Source: DAOVVL01 sp965603095
GTDB lineage: Bacteria; Pseudomonadota; Alphaproteobacteria; Rhodospirillales; Magnetovibrionaceae
Reading direction: 5' to 3'
Length of the DNA stretch: 25,116 bases
Assembly (NCBI GenBank): GCA_965603095.1
Contig: CBFDBQ010000033.1
Coordinates: forward strand, 1 to 25,116
In this document: one piece after another, positions 1 through 5,669 of the stretch
Layout of the letters: every line of letters starts with the position of its first letter
Numbering within the stretch: the stretch's first letter is position 1
The notes under the pieces: generated by a model
Told to the model about the DNA's origin: nothing
The model's database searches: none
The model's input: the letters and a program-made list of their open reading frames with translations, nothing else
Made by a program: the position numbers and the translations under genes

Positions 1-57
1 TCATTTTTAAAATTTTGAAAGTTGTTTATTTTTTCCATCCAGCTTATTGGTGGCTAT

Positions 58-348
58 ATGCACAGGCAGAGCAAGAAAGAGAATACCATTGTGATTTATT
101 GGCCATCAACATGGTGGGTAACCATGCTTTTGCTGCGATTTGGTATTTTGGTTATTTTGTTTGCCACTTTTTACATATCCTTTTCGTTATTGCTGGAACC
201 GGCCAGCGGTTATTTCTACAGTTCGGTGGAAAGAAAGATGCATCCCATTTTATGGTGCCTGTTAGGCGTCGGAATGATTATTGCCGGCGCATATATAAGG
301 TTTCAGGCGTTGGGATCAATAGTTGAGCGCATTAAGCGCGATATATAA
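58..348 (+). CDS. small two-helix membrane protein, unknown function
   Basis: Encodes 96 residues from the ATG at 58. An in-frame TGA at 16-18 limits the upstream extent, and a GGTGG stretch just before the ATG can serve as a weak ribosome binding site. Two hydrophobic segments are visible, at about residues 6-32 (many W, L, I, F) and 51-71, joined by a short loop and ending in a basic tail (RIKRDI). This predicts a small inner-membrane protein with two helices. A strong hairpin terminator follows 19 bases after the stop, supporting a real transcription unit. I do not recognise a family. A second overlapping frame (15-326) is open but has no such pattern. Confidence 0.55.
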   Translation: MHRQSKKENTIVIYWPSTWWVTMLLLRFGILVILFATFYISFSLLLEPASGYFYSSVERKMHPILWCLLGVGMIIAGAYIRFQALGSIVERIKRDI

Positions 349-366
349 TTTACAAAAATTTTGTAT

Positions 367-398
367 AAAAGGCCCTATTATTTTTTAGGGCCTTTTTT
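367..398 (+). terminator. rho-independent terminator after the small membrane gene
   Basis: An 11-base perfect inverted repeat (arms 367-377 and 386-396, core AGGCCCTA/TAGGGCCT) with an 8-base loop, ending in a T run. The A tract on the left makes it usable on both strands. Confidence 0.9.
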
Positions 399-497
399 GT
401 TGGATGAATTATAACTTTCATCAATTTAAATACTTGCAATGCCTTGCGGAGCGTCCCACATACAAACTTAATACCAATAAATACGAAGACCCCTTGG

Positions 498-512
498 TCT
501 CTTAAAGAGAGG
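498..512 (+). promoter_or_regulatory. hairpin overlapping the Shine-Dalgarno of the PAS gene
   Basis: The inverted repeat TCTCT-TAA-AGAGA lies at 498-510, and the ribosome binding site GAGAGG at 507-512 is partly inside its right arm. It could modulate translation, but the stem is short, so it may be chance. Confidence 0.3.
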
Positions 513-520
513 AAAACAAA

Positions 521-1051
521 ATGGCACGAGACGTAAGCCCAACCGGAGTGGAACGTTTTTTTGATGAAAGCCAAATCATCGTAAGTAAAACCGACACAAC
601 AGGACGCCTAACATATGTTAACCCGGTATTTCTTGACCTTTATGGTGGGGCAGAATCCGAATGTTTAGGAAACCCCCATTCCATGGTTCGTCACCCAGAA
701 ATGCCAAGGTGCATATTTAAACTTTTGTGGGATACCCTTGGCGCAGGCAAAGAAATTTTTGCTTACGTTAAAAATATGTCCAAGAACGGCGATCATTATT
801 GGGTTTTGGCGCATGCCACACCGTCTCGCGATAGCAATGGACAGATAACTGGCTACCACTCTAACCGTCGGGTGCCTAAACGCCAAGTTATCGATAATGT
901 AATTATACCTCTCTATAAACAATTGTTAGATATTGAAAATAGCCACGCCAACAGCAAAGAAGGAATGAACGAAGCCTTCGATACCCTTGTTGGCATACTT
1001 AAAGAAAAAGGCGTTGAATACGACGAGTTTATTTTCTCTCTTCAGGATTAA
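521..1051 (+). CDS. single-domain PAS protein, Aer-like
   Basis: Encodes 176 residues from an ATG preceded by GAGAGG. Residues about 18-120 form a PAS domain of the kind found at the N-terminus of the aerotaxis receptor Aer: ITKTD-like start (IVSKTDTTGRLTYVNP), then MVRHPEMPR, then KNMSKNGDHYWVLAHATP and a GYHSNRR strand. In Aer this fold binds FAD and senses redox state. Unlike Aer there is no HAMP or methyl-accepting domain, no histidine kinase and no membrane helix. The C-terminal 55 residues are predicted helical and charged. It is therefore a cytoplasmic stand-alone sensor that presumably acts on a partner encoded elsewhere. It is monocistronic, with terminators on both sides. The PAS call is firm; FAD binding and the output are inference. 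Confidence 0.85.
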   Translation: MARDVSPTGVERFFDESQIIVSKTDTTGRLTYVNPVFLDLYGGAESECLGNPHSMVRHPEMPRCIFKLLWDTLGAGKEIFAYVKNMSKNGDHYWVLAHATPSRDSNGQITGYHSNRRVPKRQVIDNVIIPLYKQLLDIENSHANSKEGMNEAFDTLVGILKEKGVEYDEFIFSLQD

Positions 1052-1075
1052 ATAAATATCCACCTCTAAATTAAG

Positions 1076-1124
1076 CCACCCCATAGCCCGTGAAATACAA
1101 GTTGGGCGGTGGGGTGGTTTTTTT
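1076..1124 (+). terminator. terminator after the PAS gene
   Basis: A GC-rich imperfect stem (arms 1076-1089 and 1104-1117, core CCACCCC/GGGGTGG) is followed by a run of T (1118-1124). Confidence 0.85.
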
Positions 1125-1192
1125 GCGCGCGCAATGATATAGATTTGCTACTAAGTGATGCTTAATTGAACTTATGACAGAGGCGTCAAAAA

Positions 1193-1585
1193 TTGCAAAA
1201 TTCAATAAAATCATCGTTGGTTATATTTATCATAGCAACCACAGCGGTGCTGATGACCGGGTGCGGTGAAGATGCGCCAAAGGTTAGCGACAGCATAAAA
1301 TCATTAAAAAGCTACTATTTGAACAGCCCGCTCAATACGGGGTGGGAAATCATAAAAATCTCTGCCGAGAATGACCAAAAATTGGTGGTCGATATGCGCG
1401 TTATATCGGAATCCGATTTAAATAAAATAGCGTCCGTCAGCAGGATGCAGCAATTTGCCATAGCTAAGCTGGGCTGCCCAATTACCAGCGATGACTTGCG
1501 AAACAAAATTGGAAAAGATACCGAGGTCTGGGTCAGGCTAAATTCAGCCACCAAGATATTAACGCTTTCTATCTGCCCTAACTAA
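1193..1585 (+). CDS. small lipoprotein, unknown function
   Basis: Encodes 130 residues. The start is taken as the TTG at 1193 because GAGG at 1181-1184 sits 8 bases upstream; the ATG at 1174 is in another frame. Residues 1-23 are a lipoprotein signal peptide: a short polar/basic start (MQNSIKSS), a hydrophobic core, and a lipobox-like LMTG-C with Cys24 as the lipidated residue. Gly follows at +2, so outer-membrane sorting is possible. The mature part is about 107 residues, mixed alpha/beta in character, with two further cysteines (GCP near 94 and ICPN at the end) that could form a disulfide in the periplasm. The family is not recognised. A strong bidirectional terminator follows. Confidence 0.6.
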   Translation: MQNSIKSSLVIFIIATTAVLMTGCGEDAPKVSDSIKSLKSYYLNSPLNTGWEIIKISAENDQKLVVDMRVISESDLNKIASVSRMQQFAIAKLGCPITSDDLRNKIGKDTEVWVRLNSATKILTLSICPN

Positions 1586-1595
1586 CACATAGAAA

Positions 1596-1639
1596 AACAA
1601 AAACCCCGCCGCTAATTTCAGCGACGGGGTTTTTGTTTG
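1596..1639. terminator. bidirectional terminator between the lipoprotein gene and glnA
   Basis: A long near-perfect stem (ACCCCGCCGCT / AGCGACGGGGT, with one mismatch) has an A tract on the left and a T tract on the right. It can end both the plus-strand lipoprotein transcript and the minus-strand glnBA transcript, since glnA stops at 1656. Confidence 0.9.
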
Positions 1640-1655
1640 GATAATGCTAAGTACG

Positions 1656-3077
1656 TTAGCAGGAATAATACATCTTGAACTCAACCGGGTGTGGGGTGTG
1701 TTCAAAGTTATAAACCTCTTCCCATTTAAGGCCGAGGTAGCCATCGATCATATCATCGTCAAATACATCACCCTTTTTCAGGTATTCACGGTCAGCATCA
1801 AGGCTTTCCAGCGCTTCGCGAAGTGAACCACAAACCGTTGGAACGTCTGCCAATTCTTCGGGCGGAAGATCGTAAAGGTTTTTATCCATGGCATCACCGG
1901 GATGGATTTTATTTTGAATACCATCAAGGCCAGCCATCATCATTGCCGAAAATGCCAAATATGGATTTGCGGTTGGATCAGGGAAGCGAATTTCAACACG
2001 CTTGCCCTTGGGGTTGGACGAGAACGGAATGCGGCAAGATGCCGAACGGTTACGGGCCGAATATGCCAACAGAACCGGTGCTTCAAAGCCGGGAATAAGG
2101 CGTTTGTAGCTGTTGGTTGAGGGGTTGGTAAATGCGTTTAGTGATTTGGCGTGTTTGATAATGCCGCCAATGTAATAAAGTGCCATTTCTGAAAGGTCGG
2201 CATAACCGGAACCGGCAAACAATGGCTTGCCTTTGTTCCAGATGGACTGGTGAACGTGCATGCCAGAACCGTTATCACCGGCAACAGGCTTAGGCATAAA
2301 TGTTGCCGTTTTGCCGTAGGTGTGCGCAACCATGTGGGTGCAATATTTGTTTATCTGCACGTTGTCGGCGGTGCGGGTAAGGGTGTCAAAGGTCATGCCC
2401 AATTCGTGTTGTGAAGGGGCAACTTCGTGATGGTGTTTGTCCATTTCGAGACCCATTTCTTTCATCACAGTTACCATTTCACCGCGCATATCGTGGGCGC
2501 TATCAACTGGTGGTACTGGGAAATAGCCGCCCTTTATGCCGGGGCGATGGCCAGTATTGCTTTCTTCTAGAATTTTGCCGGTAACATAGGGACCTTCTTC
2601 GGAATCAAATTCATAAAAGCATTTGTTCATTTGTACGTCGAAGCGAACATCATCAAAGACAAAAAATTCTGGCTCAGGACCAAAGTATGCCGTGTCACCA
2701 ATGCCGGTGCTGGCAAGATAGGCTTCGGCTTTTTTTGCTACAGAGCGTGGATCGCGGTTGTAGCCTTGTCCGGTAGATGGCTCGTTAATATCGCAGAAAA
2801 GAATTAGCTGTGGTTGAGCAGAGAAGGGGTCCATTACTGCGGTGGTGGCATCTGGGATAAGCGCCATATCGCTTTCGTTAATGTCTTTCCAGCCTTCGAT
2901 GGATGAACCGTCAAACATGATACCGTCTTCAAAAGCATCTGCATCAACAAATTCTGAAACCATGGTCAGATGTTGCCATTTTCCGCGTGGGTCGGTGAAG
3001 CGAAGATCGATGAAATCGATGCTTTCTGCTTTTACAAATTTTATAACGTCGTCGGGGGTTTTGAAATTCAAAGACAT
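1656..3077 (-). CDS. glnA: glutamine synthetase type I (GlnA)
   Basis: Encodes 473 residues, the usual length for GSI, which makes glutamine from glutamate, ammonia and ATP in the cytoplasm as a dodecamer. Visible signatures are FDGSSIEGW (about 53-61, N-terminal beta-grasp domain), FGPEPEFFVFD (metal and glutamate site), HHHEVAPSQHE, the NGSGMHVHQS loop (metal and ATP), NRSASCRIP, and RFPDPTANPY. Tyr402 in NLYDLPPEE corresponds to the adenylylation site of the beta subclass, so GlnE control is likely. GAGGA lies about 8 bases before the ATG. It is the second gene of a glnB-glnA operon (52-base gap), the standard alphaproteobacterial order. Transcription probably comes from the sigma-54-like promoter ahead of glnB. 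Confidence 0.98.
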   Translation of the reverse strand: MSLNFKTPDDVIKFVKAESIDFIDLRFTDPRGKWQHLTMVSEFVDADAFEDGIMFDGSSIEGWKDINESDMALIPDATTAVMDPFSAQPQLILFCDINEPSTGQGYNRDPRSVAKKAEAYLASTGIGDTAYFGPEPEFFVFDDVRFDVQMNKCFYEFDSEEGPYVTGKILEESNTGHRPGIKGGYFPVPPVDSAHDMRGEMVTVMKEMGLEMDKHHHEVAPSQHELGMTFDTLTRTADNVQINKYCTHMVAHTYGKTATFMPKPVAGDNGSGMHVHQSIWNKGKPLFAGSGYADLSEMALYYIGGIIKHAKSLNAFTNPSTNSYKRLIPGFEAPVLLAYSARNRSASCRIPFSSNPKGKRVEIRFPDPTANPYLAFSAMMMAGLDGIQNKIHPGDAMDKNLYDLPPEELADVPTVCGSLREALESLDADREYLKKGDVFDDDMIDGYLGLKWEEVYNFEHTPHPVEFKMYYSC

Positions 3078-3129
3078 GTTTTAAATCCTCAAGTACAAGT
3101 GGGTGTGATTATTTTAGGGCTTAAACTTT

Positions 3130-3468
3130 TTAAATTGCTTCGCTGCCACGCTCGCCAGTACGAACCCGGATGGCGTCTTCTACAGGAAGTATGAATATTT
3201 TACCATCACCGATGCGTCCGGTGTGGGCGGCCTGTTGTATGGCTTCGACTGCGCGCTCAACCATTTCATCGTCGATTACTACTTCGATTTTTACCTTAGG
3301 CAAAAAATCAACAACGTATTCAGCCCCACGGTAAAGTTCGGTATGACCTTTTTGCCGACCAAAGCCTTTGGCTTCAACAACCGTTATGCCCTGAAGGCCA
3401 ATTTCGTGGAGCGCGTCTTTTACATCATCTAATTTAAACGGTTTGATGATGGCTTCGATTTTTTTCAT
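3130..3468 (-). CDS. glnB: nitrogen regulatory protein P-II (GlnB)
   Basis: Encodes 112 residues, exact P-II length. It begins MKKIEAIIKPFKLDDV, the classic P-II start. The T-loop is intact (GFGRQKGHTELYRGAEY, with Tyr51 as the uridylylation site), as is the B-loop (TGRIGDGKIF, about 83-92) that binds ATP/ADP and 2-oxoglutarate. P-II trimers report nitrogen and energy status to GlnE, NtrB and AmtB. The ribosome binding site is GGAG upstream of the ATG. It leads the operon with glnA. Upstream are a structured leader (3491-3538) and a -24/-12 promoter (3569-3584). The pairing with glnA favours GlnB over the amtB-linked GlnK paralogue. Confidence 0.97.
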   Translation of the reverse strand: MKKIEAIIKPFKLDDVKDALHEIGLQGITVVEAKGFGRQKGHTELYRGAEYVVDFLPKVKIEVVIDDEMVERAVEAIQQAAHTGRIGDGKIFILPVEDAIRVRTGERGSEAI

Positions 3469-3490
3469 TTGTTTATTCTCCGCCCTGATC

Positions 3491-3538
3491 TTCTGAAAAT
3501 GGTCTCTGAATACCTTAGGGGTAATCCGACCATCAGAA
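3491..3538 (-). promoter_or_regulatory. stem-loop in the glnB leader
   Basis: Nested inverted repeat on the minus-strand transcript: arms TTCTG (3491-3495) with CAGAA (3534-3538), ATGGTC (3499-3504) with GACCAT (3528-3533), and an inner TACC/GGTA pair, with a 3-base bulge. No T run follows, so it is not a terminator. It lies between the promoter and the glnB ribosome binding site, so it would be transcribed. Function unknown. Confidence 0.45.
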
Positions 3539-3568
3539 TTTTAAAATCTAATGAATTGATAAACATAA

Positions 3569-3584
3569 AGCATCTATCGTGCCA
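3569..3584 (-). promoter_or_regulatory. sigma-54 (-24/-12) promoter of glnBA
   Basis: On the minus strand the sequence reads TGGCACG-ATAG-ATGCT. GG and GC are exactly 10 bases apart, and only one position (A for T in TTGC) departs from the consensus. It sits about 100 bases upstream of the glnB ATG, as expected for NtrC-controlled glnB promoters. I did not find a convincing NtrC palindrome further upstream. Confidence 0.72.
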
Positions 3585-3773
3585 GTCTGTTTTTTTGTAT
3601 ATAACTCTTTGAAAAATATAGATAAATAGTTATCCACATCTGCTCTTTAGCAAATTATTTCCATTCTAATGTGCCTAAAAATTAAGCAATTGGCGTTAAA
3701 ATAATCACCTCTTTATGCTTATAATAGATTGTCTATTTGGCTTGGGTGCTGGCTTATTATTACCTTTCCGCCC

Positions 3774-3802
3774 TTGACGAGTGCCAGTGATGCCTCTAGT
3801 TA
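3774..3802 (+). promoter_or_regulatory. sigma-70-type promoter for tRNA-His (and possibly the PRK gene)
   Basis: TTGACG at 3774-3779 and TAGTTA at 3797-3802 are 17 bases apart. Transcription would start about 35 bases before the tRNA. The -35 is good and the -10 moderate. Confidence 0.5.
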
Positions 3803-3844
3803 AGTGGCGACTTCACTACTGGGCCAGCGTCGCCCGTCCATGTG

Positions 3845-3921
3845 GTGGCTGTAGCTCAGTTGGTTAGAGCATCGGCTTGTGATGCCGAGGGTCGCCGGTT
3901 CAATTCCGGTCAGCCACCCCA
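3845..3921 (+). tRNA. tRNA-His (anticodon GTG)
   Basis: A full cloverleaf is readable: acceptor GTGGCTG (3845-3851) with CAGCCAC (3911-3917), D-arm with AGCTCAGTTGGTTAGAGC, anticodon loop TTGTGAT with anticodon GTG, a T-arm containing GGTTCAATTCC, discriminator C73 (3918) and an encoded CCA (3919-3921). The base before G1 (3844) is G, so G-1 pairs with C73, the usual bacterial His identity element. That element is lost in the Rhizobiales/Rhodobacterales/Caulobacterales clade, which is a useful taxonomic hint. Confidence 0.97.
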
Positions 3922-3972
3922 CTATCAGGACCTCCTCACGAACAGGGCCATGAACAGAGAAGGAATAGCGCA

Positions 3973-4971
3973 GTGTCAAAAAAATACCCCGTAATTGCCG
4001 TTACCGGATCTTCCGGCGCCGGAACCAGCACAGTTAAAGAATCGTTCGAACACATGTTCCGTCGCGAAGGATTAATCCCTGCAGTTATTGAGGGAGATAG
4101 CTTTCATCGCTTTAATCGCGCCGAAATGAAGCGCGCTGTTTTGACCGCTGAAGCTGCTGGTAATAATAATTTTAGCCATTTTGGCCCTAAAGCAAATGAA
4201 TTTAAAAAATTAGAAGATCTTTTTAAAACATACGGCAAAACCGGAACAGGCAAGCGCCGTCTTTATTTGCACAGCGACGAAGAAGCAGAACCATATGCGC
4301 CGCTTAAACCCGGCGAATTTACCCCATGGGAAGGCATCCCCAAGGGAACTGACTTGCTATTTTACGAAGGATTGCATGGCGCGGTTGTTAACGACGAGGT
4401 AAACGTCCCAAAATTTGCAGATTTGAATATTGGCGTGGTTCCAGTAATTAATCTGGAATGGATTCAAAAAATTCATCGCGATACACAAGCCCGCGGATAT
4501 TCAGAAGAAGCAGTTATGGATACCATTCTTCGTCGTATGCATGATTATGTTCATTACATTGTGCCGCAGTTTAAGCATTCGGACATTAACTTTCAGCGGG
4601 TTGCTGTGGTTGATACATCTGATCCGATTATCGCTCGCGACATTCCAAGCCCCGACGAAAGCGTTATTGTTATTCGTTTTCGTAAACCAGAAACAATACC
4701 AGGCGGGGTTGATTTCCCGTTTCTGCTGCAGATGATACAAAACTCATTTATGTCACGGCGCAATACAATTGTTATTCCCGGTGCAAAAATGGGTCTGGCG
4801 ATGGAGCTTATCTTTACGCCAATTTTGCGCAGGATGGTTTCGGATAAAGGCGGAATTAACAAAGTAGCAACAAAAAAGACTTCTGCTAAAAAAGTCGTTA
4901 AGAAAACAGCCCAGAAAAAGATATCTAAGAAAAAAACAGCTAAGAAAAAAACAGCTAAGAAAAAACGCTGA
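3973..4971 (+). CDS. phosphoribulokinase, class I (proteobacterial), with lysine-rich C-terminal tail
   Basis: Encodes 332 residues from a GTG start with AAGG 9 bases upstream. Converts ribulose-5-phosphate and ATP to RuBP in the Calvin cycle. The P-loop GSSGAGTST is at residues 12-20. Catalytic and substrate residues known from the Rhodobacter enzyme align by eye: Asp42, His45 and Arg49 (GDSFHRFNR), Glu132 in YEGLHG (Walker B-like), and Lys166/Asp170 (QKIHRD). Residues 1-297 match the roughly 290-residue class I enzyme. Residues 298-332 are an extra tail with 17 Lys and 1 Arg, built on KKTAKKK repeats like those in histone H1-like bacterial proteins. The gene lies 51 bases after tRNA-His with no terminator between, and away from the main cbb cluster. 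A second PRK of another class is at 10083. The enzyme call is firm; the tail's role is unknown. Confidence 0.95.
   Translation: MSKKYPVIAVTGSSGAGTSTVKESFEHMFRREGLIPAVIEGDSFHRFNRAEMKRAVLTAEAAGNNNFSHFGPKANEFKKLEDLFKTYGKTGTGKRRLYLHSDEEAEPYAPLKPGEFTPWEGIPKGTDLLFYEGLHGAVVNDEVNVPKFADLNIGVVPVINLEWIQKIHRDTQARGYSEEAVMDTILRRMHDYVHYIVPQFKHSDINFQRVAVVDTSDPIIARDIPSPDESVIVIRFRKPETIPGGVDFPFLLQMIQNSFMSRRNTIVIPGAKMGLAMELIFTPILRRMVSDKGGINKVATKKTSAKKVVKKTAQKKISKKKTAKKKTAKKKR
4926..4955 (+). repeat. 15-base tandem repeat encoding the KKKTA units of the PRK tail
   Basis: The unit AAGAAAAAAACAGCT occurs twice in direct succession, and the codons that follow continue the theme. A 15-base in-frame unit can expand or contract by replication slippage without breaking the frame. 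Confidence 0.75.
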
Positions 4972-4985
4972 TTTTTTAATCGAAA

Positions 4986-5028
4986 ATAAAAAAGCCGCAG
5001 CGGTAATGCCCGTTGCGGCTTTTTTTAT
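4986..5028. terminator. bidirectional terminator after class I PRK
   Basis: Stem AAGCCGCAGCGG / CCGTTGCGGCTT (one G-T pair) with an A tract on the left and a T tract on the right. It serves the PRK (plus) and the small membrane genes (minus) that converge on it. Confidence 0.9.
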
Positions 5029-5055
5029 GTGGTTGGTGGTTGTGGTTTTGATGTA

Positions 5056-5328
5056 TTAATTATTTTCATCTTTGCTGCGAAAATAACGCCAGACCAAAAT
5101 TATTACCCATATAGGAATAACAACCACGGCACCTAAAAGAATATATGGAACCATCCATTCAACAAATGAGACCATTACTTGGAAGATTGATTTAACCGTA
5201 TCTCCTAAACTGGCCAGCAATTCTTCCGGTTTCATATCGAAAAATGCCAACATCATGCCGACCAGAAGCGATATAACCACCAGCTTAACAACTGGGACGC
5301 GGTATTTTTTAAAATCCATCTTCGCCAT
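5056..5328 (-). CDS. small two-helix membrane protein (DUF6460-like)
   Basis: Encodes 90 residues with a ribosome binding site (GGAG) 8 bases before the ATG. A short basic N-terminus (MAKMDFKKYR) precedes a first membrane segment at about 11-31. An amphipathic middle (PEELLASLGDTVKSIFQ) leads to a second segment at about 55-82 (ILLGAVVVIPIWVIILVW) and a charged end. The layout and the ILLGAVVVIPIW segment resemble alphaproteobacterial DUF6460 proteins; this is recalled and not searched. It probably shares a transcript with the Pmp3-like gene just upstream (37-base gap). Function unknown. Confidence 0.65.
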   Translation of the reverse strand: MAKMDFKKYRVPVVKLVVISLLVGMMLAFFDMKPEELLASLGDTVKSIFQVMVSFVEWMVPYILLGAVVVIPIWVIILVWRYFRSKDENN

Positions 5329-5365
5329 AAGGAAGCTCCAAAAATTTATTTTTTAATTAGTTATG

Positions 5366-5554
5366 CTAACCGCCGGTTGCGGCCTTTATTTTTTGATCTG
5401 TCTTGTATTGGCTAAGGGCGTATACCGACCAAATTGCCGCAGGAATCCAACCAACTAGTGTAAGCTGTAAAACAAGGCAGATTATGCCAGCAATTGGGCG
5501 GCCAATGGTAAAAAATTGAAACCATGGAACAAGAATGGCGAGTATTAATCGCAT
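5366..5554 (-). CDS. YqaE/Pmp3-family small membrane protein
   Basis: Encodes 62 residues with a strong AAGGAG upstream of the ATG. It has the YqaE/Pmp3 (UPF0057) pattern: MRLILAILVPWF, a second hydrophobic segment, then LTLVGWIPAAIWSVYAL, the family's most conserved stretch. The family consists of about 50-60 residue two-helix proteins, linked in other organisms to membrane potential and salt or stress responses. The tail after residue 50 is polar. It lies upstream of, and probably co-transcribed with, the 90-residue membrane protein. The family call is good; the role here is not known. Confidence 0.75.
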   Translation of the reverse strand: MRLILAILVPWFQFFTIGRPIAGIICLVLQLTLVGWIPAAIWSVYALSQYKTDQKIKAATGG

Positions 5555-5669
5555 GGATAAATCTCCTTAAATGTTTGAATCTGATTCAAGATAATTGAAT
5601 ATAAATAATAATCCAGTAATCTCAATAGAATAGTAATTTTGATAAATTATTTGGAGGATAGGGTGGATA

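Larger units (their letters stand above)
3469..3844. other. 376-base intergenic region between glnB and tRNA-His
   Basis: No gene is seen. It holds the glnBA leader hairpin and -24/-12 promoter (minus), a perfect DnaA box TTATCCACA at 3630-3638 in AT-rich DNA, and a plus-strand promoter for the tRNA (3774-3802). The stretch 3640-3770 shows nothing recognisable. Confidence 0.6.

Noticed and set aside
15..326. Open frame overlapping the small membrane protein gene
   Set aside because: It overlaps the 58-348 gene almost fully, has mixed hydrophilic composition with no recognisable pattern and no ribosome binding site; the other frame shows clean membrane segments.
350..574. Minus-strand 74-residue frame across the terminator and PAS gene start
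   Set aside because: It runs through the terminator and the ribosome binding site of the PAS gene; no family resemblance.
3585..3720. NtrC enhancer palindromes upstream of the -24/-12 promoter
   Set aside because: I looked for TGCAC...GTGCA-type half-sites and found only weak partial matches.
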